64,000 nt of DNA from Caldicellulosiruptor danielii (GTDB lineage Bacteria > Bacillota > Thermoanaerobacteria > Caldicellulosiruptorales > Caldicellulosiruptoraceae), in assembly GCF_034343125.1 (NCBI RefSeq), contig NZ_CP139957.1, forward strand, positions 1 to 64,000, read 5' to 3'. Within the stretch, counting starts at the first letter, position 1, and every line of letters begins with the position of its first letter. Shown here in pieces: positions 20,314 to 28,576 of this stretch. Below the pieces are notes generated by a model. That model did no database searches. It saw nothing but the letters and a program-made list of their open reading frames with translations, and was not told the origin of the DNA. The translations under genes were made by a program, and so were the position numbers.

Positions 20314-22122
20314 ATGAGAAAGTTTTTGAGCTTTATAGCTATCATAAGCCTGCTTTTGAGCTTTGCCCTCCCAGTAGCACATGCAGGGACAATTTCCAAA
20401 ACAGTACAGGCAGTATCAAACAAAGTACAATATATCACCGCAGGTGAGTTTGTCACATCGCTTTTAATGGGCGCAAAGGTAAAACCAAACGGCATTGCTG
20501 ACTACTGGGGTAAGGCTGTTTCTATGGGCTTGATACCCGGTGAGGTCAAAAAAAACAAACCCTTAACAAGAGCACAGGCAAGTTATATTGTGTGGAAGTT
20601 AATTAACGCTGTGCCAGAGCTGAAAAAGAAAAACATACCAGTGTCAGTCAGAAGAGTGCCACCAACTGAGGCGTTCATGAGAGGAATTTGTTTTTATGGT
20701 GGACCTGGGGGAAAGGATGATGCACATGGGTATGTTGAAGGCTATGACCTTAGTGATTTCATTCAGGGTTATCAATTACTGGTGATGGAATACAAATATG
20801 CAGATGGTAGAAGTGAAATCAAGTATGTCTGGGATAGATACAAAGGGATAACATTTGACCCAGTAGGACGAATAGCCAAAATAACCAGAGACTTTTTAGG
20901 GCTAATCAATGAATTCAAGAAGAAGTATCCTGATAAAGTGGTCTACGCACCACGACCATGGCAAAAAGGCTGGTTGTTTACAATGGATGCTGTTAGAGAT
21001 TCAAAGGGCGCACATTTCGATTCAAGCATGTTCCCTGCCAATCCTGTACAGTATGCAGACGCAATAGTTAGCCATACTGATAGATTAAAAGAATTCATTA
21101 AACTTGGGTATCCGATTACAAGACAGGATATAGCACAGATAAACTATTATTATTACTCGAAAAAGCAGGAAATATTCAAAGGTTACTACGGAACATACAA
21201 CATCAAAGAACATCCATACTTCAACATGTACTTTGAAGACTTTTTGGTGAACTATCCAAGAAAATACCCGACCGACCATACAAGGTTTGCTTACTACTGC
21301 AAGGACTACTATAAGATACCACAGCTTTACAGAGAACCAATGTTAAGACTTGCAGACCTTGGCATTATCACACCTGACCAGTCAGCGTTGTATGTTGGAG
21401 TTTATTACTTCAATCCAGCAAAGACGCTTACAAGAGCTGAAGCTGTTCAGATGATTGCAAGAGTGTTCAATAAGAGCAAAAGAGATGTGTTGGATGAGGT
21501 AACTGTTAAACAGTACGAATACTGGGAAGTCCAAAATGAGATTGGGTTAGGAAAGTGGCAGGAATATGATTATGAAAAGAAAAGGTATGAAGATGATGGT
21601 TTAAAATTTGATGATTATACAGAAGGTTTAATGCCAGCAACACAGATTGCAACATTTAGAATAGAAGAACCTATGGCAATGTCTTTTGCCAAAACAGTAT
21701 ATAAAATAATACCTGCCGGGTACTATGGTATAGCTTTGGCTCAGCAAGGTTCGGGTAATGGCTATGATTTATCATATTTAGGTGGAGATAGATTGGGATT
21801 TTATCTCTATGATGAAATTGACGCTGAAAAACTGAAAGTTCAGAGCAACGGGAAGGTTTTATCAAGTTTTATTCCTCTTGCATATCGAGACGAGTTTATG
21901 AAAGACCTGAACACTTTTACAGTTTCAAAACTCAAAGCTGTTAGTAATACTTATGAAGTTTTAAAACAATATGGCAATATTTTCGTAAGTTTTAGATTAG
22001 AGCCCTATTACAAGAAGACAATAAACTACTGTATTTACACAGTGGTACCTAAATATGCACTTGACTATAAAAAAGATTATCCTCTTTTAACTGCCAAGCC
22101 AAACCCAAAATACAAACAATAA
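20314..22122 (+). CDS. S-layer homology (SLH) domain surface protein
   Basis: A 602-residue exported protein: signal peptide (FLSFIAIISLLLSFALPVAH-AG), an N-terminal SLH motif (about 40-110: ITAGEFVTSLLMGAKVKPNG, then LTRAQASYIVWKLIN), a Tyr/Lys-rich middle of unknown fold, and a second SLH-like motif near 340-390 (LRLADLGIITPDQSALYVG, LTRAEAVQMIARVF). SLH motifs bind pyruvylated wall polysaccharide. AAAAGGAG at 20297-20302 and conservation with the paralogue favour ATG 20314 over TTG 20308. A secreted partner gene follows after 16 bp. The same unit is repeated at 24248-26693. Confidence 0.85.
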   Translation: MRKFLSFIAIISLLLSFALPVAHAGTISKTVQAVSNKVQYITAGEFVTSLLMGAKVKPNGIADYWGKAVSMGLIPGEVKKNKPLTRAQASYIVWKLINAVPELKKKNIPVSVRRVPPTEAFMRGICFYGGPGGKDDAHGYVEGYDLSDFIQGYQLLVMEYKYADGRSEIKYVWDRYKGITFDPVGRIAKITRDFLGLINEFKKKYPDKVVYAPRPWQKGWLFTMDAVRDSKGAHFDSSMFPANPVQYADAIVSHTDRLKEFIKLGYPITRQDIAQINYYYYSKKQEIFKGYYGTYNIKEHPYFNMYFEDFLVNYPRKYPTDHTRFAYYCKDYYKIPQLYREPMLRLADLGIITPDQSALYVGVYYFNPAKTLTRAEAVQMIARVFNKSKRDVLDEVTVKQYEYWEVQNEIGLGKWQEYDYEKKRYEDDGLKFDDYTEGLMPATQIATFRIEEPMAMSFAKTVYKIIPAGYYGIALAQQGSGNGYDLSYLGGDRLGFYLYDEIDAEKLKVQSNGKVLSSFIPLAYRDEFMKDLNTFTVSKLKAVSNTYEVLKQYGNIFVSFRLEPYYKKTINYCIYTVVPKYALDYKKDYPLLTAKPNPKYKQ

Positions 22123-22138
22123 AGAGGTGGGAGATGGA

Positions 22139-22753
22139 ATGTTAATTAAGCGCAGGAGCTTTCTAAAAGCTCTTTCTTTTTTATGTATTCTGTCACTGAT
22201 TTTAAGCATTGTTCCACCAGTAGGAATCTGGCATAGTATCAAAGCCGCTGACGACCTAAGCGTCTATAATGGCGGATATACAAGCTATGGTGGGTATGAC
22301 TATAAATGGTGGGTAGACAATAAAGCAAAAGTGCAAGATGAACAAGAAAACCCTCTTTACTCTATCACCCTGAACGGCAAAACCCTATATTTTAACTGTG
22401 AAATCTATGCAGAGCATGGGCAGGTGGTGTATGGTACACCCGATGACGTGCCGCAAAACCACCTTGTATCACCAGCAGGATTTAAGCCAGCAGCAAACGG
22501 GTACTTCTATGCTCTTCCGCATAAGGATGCACAGGGTAACACATATTATACACTGGCTACACCAGGAACACCGGGTGCTGTTTGTGGCTGGTTCAGATAC
22601 ATAGGATACTCAAAGTCAGGAGCTTCTTCTCAAGGCAATTTAAACTTTTTCGTTGCTTCGAGGGTTTGGGGTAGCTCAAAAGCCCACAGCAGGTTCTGGT
22701 ATATAACAAAAACGCAGGTATACTTTGAGCTTGCAGACGGTAGCCAAACCTGA
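22139..22753 (+). CDS. secreted protein of the SLH unit, probably C-terminally truncated
   Basis: About 204 residues with a clear signal peptide (LKALSFLCILSLILSIVPPV) and a Tyr/Gly/Trp-rich mature part. A core pattern VVYGTPDDVPQNHLVSPAGF is shared with the paralogue at 25905-26693 (AVYGLPGSVPGNPYSATKV). Another frame just after the stop encodes RKDPTKKVML-like residues up to about 22908, suggesting the gene was longer and suffered a frameshift near its present end. Start ATG 22139 has AAGAGGTGG upstream. No known domain was recognised; the context implies a surface-layer partner of the SLH protein. Confidence 0.65.
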   Translation: MLIKRRSFLKALSFLCILSLILSIVPPVGIWHSIKAADDLSVYNGGYTSYGGYDYKWWVDNKAKVQDEQENPLYSITLNGKTLYFNCEIYAEHGQVVYGTPDDVPQNHLVSPAGFKPAANGYFYALPHKDAQGNTYYTLATPGTPGAVCGWFRYIGYSKSGASSQGNLNFFVASRVWGSSKAHSRFWYITKTQVYFELADGSQT

Positions 22754-22938
22754 AAAAGGTTTTCGAGCCACCCTCACAGTGTGAAAAGTCATATTGATAG
22801 GGGGAAAGGCATTGTAAACGATTACACAAAGGACCCAACAAAAAAGGTCATGCTAAAAGCCAAAAGCCCAAAGCTGAAAGCCCGGACAGAGCCTGTGCCA
22901 GTAGCCTAAAGCCTGAAAAATCTATGTTTAGGATACTA

Positions 22939-23060
22939 TTGCAAAACCTAAAAACAGGTTGTATAATAAAAAGCAGTTGGCGAAACTGCATTCAAAACCT
23001 GTCCACAAAAATATAAAAAATAAAAACTGCCACAGCACAAAGCTGTGGTTTTTGTTTTTT
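22939..23060 (+). promoter_or_regulatory. promoter plus terminator giving a candidate ~80-nt RNA
   Basis: TTGCAA (22939-22944) and TATAAT (22962-22967) are spaced exactly 17 bp. A hairpin GCAGTT-GGCG-AACTGC starts near the expected +1, and a terminator CCACAGC (23030-23036) / GCTGTGG (23042-23048) with a T tract follows about 60 bp later. The arrangement would produce a short RNA upstream of the Rpn gene; alternatively the hairpin just terminates the SLH unit. Confidence 0.45.
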
Positions 23061-23097
23061 GTGTGGTATAATAAATGTGGAAGGAGTTAAAACTCTC

Positions 23098-23137
23098 CTC
23101 CCCCTGCTGGAAGTTTGCAAAAAGGGGGAGTTAGCTG
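23098..23137 (+). promoter_or_regulatory. hairpin that sequesters the Rpn ribosome-binding site
   Basis: CTCCCCCT (23098-23105) is perfectly complementary to AGGGGGAG (23123-23130), which is the Shine-Dalgarno sequence of the gene starting at ATG 23138. The loop is 17 nt. A second TATAAT at 23067-23072 could start the transcript just upstream. Folding would block translation initiation. Confidence 0.55.
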
Positions 23138-24088
23138 ATGCGTGATAGTTTGCCACCACAGGAACATGATTCAACTTTTAAGTTTTTGTTTGAAAATCCA
23201 AAAGATATCCTTTTCCTCATCAGGGATGTGATAGGCTACAGCTGGGCAAAAGATATCAATGAAGATTCAATTGAGCTTGCGGACAAAGAGTTTGTGGATG
23301 AAGATTTCCTGCAAAGAAGAGCAGACATTATAGCAAAGGCAAAACTAAAAGACAGAGAAGTGTACTTCTACATTATCATTGAAAACCAATCAACTGTGGC
23401 CGAAGACATGCCAGAAAGACTGCTGCGATACATGACACTTCTGTGGGCAAAGAAGATAAGAGAAGGAGTAAAGAAACTACCTGCAATAATACCGATTGTA
23501 ACATACAACGGTCTGAGAGAAAAATGGGATGTGCCACAGAGGATAATAGATGCTTTTGAGGTATTCAAAGAAGATATATTCAAGTATGCACTGGTAGATA
23601 TTTCAAAGCTAAACGTAAAGAAACTTCTTAGCAAGGGGAAGAAAAGTTTAGTGCCAGCAGTGTTTTATTTAGAGCAAGCAAGAAACAACGAAAAAGAGCT
23701 TGCAAAAAGATTGAATGAATTAGTCCCTATTCTGGAAGAGTTAGACACGAATGAACAAGAAAGATTTGCAATTCTGGTAAGAAACATTATAAAACCTCGA
23801 CTCAGCGAAGAACAGAAGGAAATGTTAGAGGAATTGACAAAAAGTCTTATGCAGGGGGGAGAGAAAATGGGTGAGTTTGTGTCAAACGTAGCGAGAGTTT
23901 TAGATGAATCATTGGAAAGGAAGTTTAACGAAGGAATTCAACAAGGAATTCAACAAGGAGCATATCAGGCCAAGATAGAAATAGCAAAGAACATGATACA
24001 AGCAGGAGCAGAAGATAACTACATTGCAAAAGTAACAGGACTTGATATTGAGAAGGTAAAAGAACTGAGGAAAGAACTTTCAAACTGA
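23138..24088 (+). CDS. Rpn-family recombination-promoting nuclease, second copy
   Basis: A 316-residue paralogue of the minus-strand gene at 11629-12558: same opening (LPPQEHDSTFKFLFENPKD), same nuclease core (QRRADIIAKAKLKDREVYFY, then IIIENQST) and same helical end (AGAEDNYIAKVTGLDIEKVK). A short tandem of GIQQG repeats lies near residues 268-277, typical of the variable linker in this family. The gene lies between the two SLH units. ATG 23138 follows a strong GGGGGAG site that can be masked by an upstream hairpin. DNA cleavage activity is inferred from the family. Confidence 0.87.
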   Translation: MRDSLPPQEHDSTFKFLFENPKDILFLIRDVIGYSWAKDINEDSIELADKEFVDEDFLQRRADIIAKAKLKDREVYFYIIIENQSTVAEDMPERLLRYMTLLWAKKIREGVKKLPAIIPIVTYNGLREKWDVPQRIIDAFEVFKEDIFKYALVDISKLNVKKLLSKGKKSLVPAVFYLEQARNNEKELAKRLNELVPILEELDTNEQERFAILVRNIIKPRLSEEQKEMLEELTKSLMQGGEKMGEFVSNVARVLDESLERKFNEGIQQGIQQGAYQAKIEIAKNMIQAGAEDNYIAKVTGLDIEKVKELRKELSN

Positions 24089-24116
24089 TTTATGTGGATG
24101 GTAGTTGACCTGAACA

Positions 24117-24155
24117 GCCACAGATAGTTTACAAAAAACTATCTGTGGCTTTTTG
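24117..24155 (+). terminator. strong terminator after the second Rpn gene
   Basis: GCCACAGATAGTTT pairs perfectly over 14 bp with AAACTATCTGTGGC across a short loop (24117-24149) and is followed by TTTTTG. It isolates the Rpn gene from the second SLH unit. Confidence 0.9.
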
Positions 24156-24176
24156 TATTTTTCAGAGTTTAAAATT

Positions 24177-24207
24177 TGTGTAGCTTTTTCAAAAATCATG
24201 GTATAAC
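24177..24207 (+). promoter_or_regulatory. conserved promoter region of SLH unit 2
   Basis: Nearly identical to 20240-20281: the same TAGCTTTTTCAAAAATCATG block precedes TATAAC at 24202-24207. This copy lies 41 bp before the ATG at 24248. Confidence 0.5.
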
Positions 24208-24247
24208 TATATTGAGAAAAGACCTTAGCAAAGGAGTTGATTTAGTC

Positions 24248-25879
24248 ATGAGAAAACTTTTGAGTTTTATAGCTATCATAAGCCTGCTTTTGAGCTTTGC
24301 CTTTCCAGTAGCACAGGCAGGGACAATTTCCAAAACAGTGCAGGCAGTATCAAACAAAGTCCAATATATCACCGCAGGTGAGTTTGTAACATCGCTTTTA
24401 ATGGGCGCAAAGGTAAAACCAAACGGTATTGCTGACTACTGGACAAAGGCAGTACAATTGGGCTTGATACCTCAAGAGGTCAAAAAAGACAAACCCTTAA
24501 CAAGGGCTCAGGCAAGTTATATAGTGTGGAAACTCATAAATAACGTGCCAGAACTGAGGGATAAAAACATACCTGTCAAAACAGTTGTACTGTCACCTGT
24601 TGATTATACTTTCTGGTCCGGAGGCGACCCTACACACAACTTCAGAGGTGCGTATGTTGCATGAGGTCCTGGTGATACTGGTCCTGGAAGTTGGGACTGC
24701 ACTAGATTTAATTCAAAATACGCAGTAATGGCTTATGACCTTGTTGTAATTGATAAATACTACAAAGATGGCACAGTTAAGACAGTGCATGTATGGAACA
24801 GGCTTAAAGACTATTTCCTGCCGCTTGATTGGTGGAAAGTTTTACAAAGATTCATGAAAGAGAACCCTGACAAAGTAAAGTTTGACATGCCACAGGATAG
24901 GTTAAAAGCGCAGGTGTGGGTACTGGGACATCATAATTTACTTGGTGGTTTTTTTGAAATAACGGATACTGAATTTGCTGTGCCTGAAAACGTTAATCGA
25001 CAATTATATACTTTGTTTTACATTCCAAAAAACTATATACGAAGTTGGGGCGAGGGTTATTCCTTTTTCACCCTAAAATTTGACGAATCACCTCAACAAA
25101 ATCTAATAAAGTATCCAAACGGAAAACCACATTACTTTCAGATATTTTTATCATACCTTGAGTTTGGGAAGTATAAGAGCAGTGATTACAACGACTGGCA
25201 GTGGACAGCAGAGCTTAATCCTGTCACAAACGAAGCACTCAACAGGTGGCTTATGAGACTACCAAGGAAATTCCCACTTGACTGGACAAGGTTTAAGTAC
25301 ATTTGCAACGATTACGGGAAAATACCCAAGCTGTATCAAGAGGCAGTAGCAAGACTTGCAGACCTTGGTATTATTCAGCCAGAAGCCAATGTTACTCCGG
25401 ATGTTTTTAAGGACAAAAAGAAGTTTAAAACAATTCGGAACACTATAACATGGCAAATAAACAGACCAACACTTACAGAAGTGCCTGATATAAGATTCAA
25501 TGCAGGTAAGGCTTTAACAAGAGCAGAAGCAGTTGACATGATAACAAAGATATTTGATGAGAGCAAAAGAGTTGTGTTCGATGAGCTGACATTTGCAAAT
25601 GATACTATTGATGATTACGGGTATAATTACAAATTTAAAAAAGCAAGAGGATACGAACCAAATAGTGTATTTGAGGTTCTCTACTACCATACAGGCAAGA
25701 CAATAACGTATAGAATAGATGAATTGTGGCAATTATTATATTGCAAATATAGAATTGCAACTGAGAAAAAGTTGGTGTCTCTTAGTCCGGAGGACTCTGT
25801 TGGCATAGTTTTTAATCGGGATTATGGTGCGATAGGAACAAGAGCAAGCCAGATACCCTTATACGATGAAACATACTGA
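24248..25879 (+). pseudogene. second SLH surface protein gene with an in-frame TGA
   Basis: One frame from ATG 24248 to 25879 (543 codons) is interrupted only by TGA at 24662-24664, in a Gly-rich stretch (RGAYVA-stop-GPGDTGPG). The first ~110 codons are nearly identical to the SLH gene at 20314 (signal peptide, SLH motif with LTRAQASYIVWKLIN). The later part is diverged but keeps ARLADLGIIQPEANVT and LTRAEAVDMITKIFDESKR as second SLH motif. A single substitution would restore the gene. Downstream translation of a secreted 262-residue partner starts 25 bp after its end. Confidence 0.8.
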
Positions 25880-25904
25880 TTTTGTTGCGGAGGTGTTTTC
25901 AAGA

Positions 25905-26693
25905 ATGAAAGTATTCAAGAGCAAGGGTAAAAGTAAACCCCTTGCTTTATTTTTGGTCCTGGTATTTGTATTTGAACTTATATCACAGTTTTTACCTTTA
26001 ACAAAAGCATATGCAATTGACTACAGTGCAGTATCAAATAATTATTACGAAGGCGGATTTGACAGTTATAATGGGATAACAAGAGACGATGTCATTAGAG
26101 ATGTGCTGCCACAAGGGACAGAAAAATACATTGAAAATAACTCTGGTAAATTTTACCTTAACACCGAATACGCAATAGACTACAGGAAAGCAGTGTATGG
26201 ACTTCCGGGTAGTGTTCCGGGCAATCCATATAGTGCAACCAAGGTAAGCTACAGTGCAAATCCATGGAAACCATCTTCAATCGGCTACTGGTGGATAATA
26301 GAATATGAGCCCAATGTTGCAACAATTATGCCACCGCATACCTTTGGTGCAACGAGAGTTATATTCCAGTATGATGGCTATGACAAAGATGGGGATTTAT
26401 ATCAGAATCCTTATTGGTCTTTAAATGGAGATGAAAACTTGAAGTGGTCTGACCTTACAGCTTCAAACCTTGCGTCAAAGACAGACAGTGATGTCAAGTC
26501 AAAATCCAGTAGCTTAGTGACACAAGATAGGAGCAGTAGTCTAACCACAACGATGAAAGATAAAATATACAACGACTATGTAAGTTCCAGTGGATATCGC
26601 TATCTTATGTTAATAAGTTCAAATCAGGAACTGAATGGCTGGTATATAAATTCCCTATCATGGCTCACAAAAGATATGCTTTTTAATATGTAG
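25905..26693 (+). CDS. secreted partner protein of SLH unit 2
   Basis: A 262-residue exported protein with a signal peptide (PLALFLVLVFVFELISQFLP) and an aromatic-rich mature region resembling the gene at 22139 (AVYGLPGSVPGNPYSATKVS against VVYGTPDDVPQNHLVSPAGF). The C-terminal third is Ser/Thr-rich (SDVKSKSSSLVTQDRSSSL). GGAGGTG at 25889-25895 marks ATG 25905 as start, although the frame is open from 25866. No known domain was recognised. The end at 26693 lies only 57 bp before the IS200/IS605 element, so C-terminal truncation is possible. Confidence 0.65.
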   Translation: MKVFKSKGKSKPLALFLVLVFVFELISQFLPLTKAYAIDYSAVSNNYYEGGFDSYNGITRDDVIRDVLPQGTEKYIENNSGKFYLNTEYAIDYRKAVYGLPGSVPGNPYSATKVSYSANPWKPSSIGYWWIIEYEPNVATIMPPHTFGATRVIFQYDGYDKDGDLYQNPYWSLNGDENLKWSDLTASNLASKTDSDVKSKSSSLVTQDRSSSLTTTMKDKIYNDYVSSSGYRYLMLISSNQELNGWYINSLSWLTKDMLFNM

Positions 26694-26869
26694 TCTGTAT
26701 TAAAACTTAGTGTTCTTTTCTTTAAATGAGTATGGATATGAAGATCTTACAAAAAGTTCCCGCAGAAAGCCTCGCCCTTTTAGGGGCGGAGTGCAATAGC
26801 AATGTTGAATATGAATCCTAAATGTGATATAATTAAGTTAAACTTATGAATCTAAAGGAACGAACTATA

Positions 26870-27280
26870 ATGAACACCTACAAATCAACAAGACATGCCA
26901 AATTTCTAATCAACTACCACTTTGTTTGGATACCAAAATACCGCAAAGATTTTTTGAAAGACCCTGAAGTGAAAAGGACAGTCGAAGAAACAATAAAAGA
27001 ACTTTCCAGGACATATAAATTTGACATTTTAGCACTTGAGATAATGCCTGACCATATCCATTTATTTATTTCAGCCCTTCCAAGATATTCGCCAAGCGAA
27101 CTTATCAATGTGATAAAAGGTGCCACTGGACGAAGAATAGGGCAAAAGTTTCCTCAGTATAAACGAAAGGATTCAGTGTGGACAAGGGCATACTTTGTTG
27201 CAACAGCAGGCAATGTGTCTTCGGATACAATAAAAAGGTATATAGAAGAGCAATGGAAGAAGGCAGAAGAAGATGAATAA
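26870..27280 (+). CDS. tnpA: IS200-type Y1 HUH transposase TnpA
   Basis: The 136-residue enzyme cuts and rejoins single-stranded transposon ends through a tyrosine. Visible are the opening STRHAKFLINYHFVWIPKYR, the HUH motif in IMPDHIHLFISA and the C-terminal helix SSDTIKRYIEEQWKKAEE with the catalytic Tyr in IKRYIE. ATG 26870 follows AAAGGAA at 26854-26860; the in-frame ATG 26846 lacks an RBS. Its end overlaps the tnpB start by 8 bases. All active residues are present, so it could mobilise its own or related ends in trans. Confidence 0.9.
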   Translation: MNTYKSTRHAKFLINYHFVWIPKYRKDFLKDPEVKRTVEETIKELSRTYKFDILALEIMPDHIHLFISALPRYSPSELINVIKGATGRRIGQKFPQYKRKDSVWTRAYFVATAGNVSSDTIKRYIEEQWKKAEEDE

Positions 27281-28526
27281 GACATATATTCTACCGATTC
27301 CATGTGAATACCAAGATTTAGCAAGAGAACTTTCGATACAGTCAGGAAAAATCTACTCTAAAGCTGTAAGTTTTCTGGTGAAGATGAACAAGAAAGGGCG
27401 AAGGATAAGACGAAAGACATTTGATACGTACATGGAGTGGTGGATACACCAGAAGGGTTTTATCCTGCACAGTCAAAGCAAGCAGGCGGCATACCAGCAG
27501 GCATGGGTAAACTACACTGCCACTTTAAGAAAAATCAAAAAGACAAGAAAGAAGAATAAAAACACTTCAAAGATAAGACTGCCATACAGGAATAAGAAAT
27601 ACAACAAGGTGTGTTTTAAGAAATCAGCAATAAAACTGGAAGAGAATAGTCTAATATTTTCGAATATGAAAGGTGCAGAAAAGATAGTTATAGATGGTGT
27701 AAGACTTGGTGTAAAACCAAAGTATGCTGAACTTATTTATCATACAGATACTGGCAAATACTACGTTCATGTAGTTGTCAAAATCACGAAAAAACAGAAA
27801 GAAAAAAAGAAGGGAGGTAAAACAATTGCAACAGACCTTGGTGTAATACATCCGATGGTATGTTTTGATGGTCAGAGAGTTTTGCTGTACAATGGCGGGG
27901 TGTTGAACTCTATTTTACGATACAGAAACAAGAAACTGGCTGAGCTGAGTAGCAAGCTTTCAAGATGCAAGAAGGGTTCAAAAAGATGGAAGAAACTTCA
28001 AAGAGCAAAAATAAAGCTTTTAATGAAGCTCAGAAACCAAATAAGAGATGTGTTGGGAAAATACACATCTCATCTGATAGGGTACTGTGTGAAGAATAAC
28101 ATAAGGACGATAGTACTTGGCGATGTAAAAGGGATAAGAAGTAGCAAAAGACATGGGAAAGTGACAAATCAGGAGGTACATCAATGGTTGTTCAGGTAAG
28201 TAAGCGGTATGATAGAACAAAAAGCAGGATTTGCAGGTATAGAAGTTGTATACGTAAAGGAGAACATGACATCGCAAATTTGCCCTGTATGCGGCAGTAA
28301 GAACAAACCACAGGACAGGAGATATGAATGCAAAAGTTGTGGTTTTAAGTATCACAGGGATGGAGTGGGAGCGATAAACATCTACGGCAAGTATACAGGC
28401 GTGAGCCTGGTAGTTGGGCGTTTGGCCTGCCCCGCAGGTGTGAGGCACAAAGTGCACCTGCGTTGCCCGGCAGTATGGAACACCCATCCATGGGTGAAAA
28501 ACCATTCTGCTGGGAAGACAGCCTGA
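27273..28526 (+). pseudogene. tnpB: TnpB RNA-guided nuclease with an in-frame stop
   Basis: TnpB is the omega-RNA-guided RuvC nuclease ancestral to Cas12. The 417-codon frame is interrupted only by TAA at 28197-28199, where relatives have a residue (HQWLFR-stop-VSGMIEQ). RuvC-I is TDLGVIHPMVCFDG; the RuvC-II region reads IVLGDVKGIRSS, with Gly-Asp rather than the usual Glu; the zinc ribbon CPVCGSKN...CKSCGF and RuvC-III RDGVGAINI follow the stop. The split therefore removes the zinc ribbon and third catalytic residue. The last ~45 codons are GC-rich and double as omega-RNA sequence. Confidence 0.85.
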
Positions 28527-28576
28527 ATTGAGCTGTCAAGAGAATCCTCGCTTTCTTGGGGCGGGGAGAAGGTCAA
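28380..28576 (+). ncRNA. candidate omega RNA of the TnpB element
   Basis: The tnpB 3' end and right end are much richer in GC than the flanks and contain hairpins such as CACCCATCCATGGGTG (about 28481-28496) and CCTCGC...GGGGCGGGG. In known TnpB systems the scaffold overlaps this region and the guide is the sequence just outside the right end, here beginning TTGTAGAAAAACGGAC at 28577. Extent is inferred from family knowledge. Confidence 0.45.

Larger units (their letters stand above)
26751..28576 (+). mobile_element. IS200/IS605-family element (tnpA + tnpB)
   Basis: The element carries a Y1 transposase followed by tnpB in the same orientation. The left end probably begins after TTAC (26747-26750), a known insertion tetranucleotide of IS608-like elements, followed by a subterminal hairpin CCTCGCCC-TTTTA-GGGGCGGAG (about 26771-26792). 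The right end has a similar hairpin CCTCGC...GGGGCGGGG (about 28546-28566) and probably ends near GGTCAA at 28571-28576. It has no terminal inverted repeats or target duplication, as expected for this class. Boundaries are estimates. Confidence 0.75.

Noticed and set aside
24660-24666. TGA in the SLH gene as a selenocysteine codon
   Set aside because: No SECIS-like hairpin is obvious directly downstream, and the paralogue has no cysteine at this place.
27273-28199. tnpB first part as a complete short transposase
   Set aside because: The same frame continues after the TAA with the zinc ribbon and last RuvC residue, so the first part is a truncated product.
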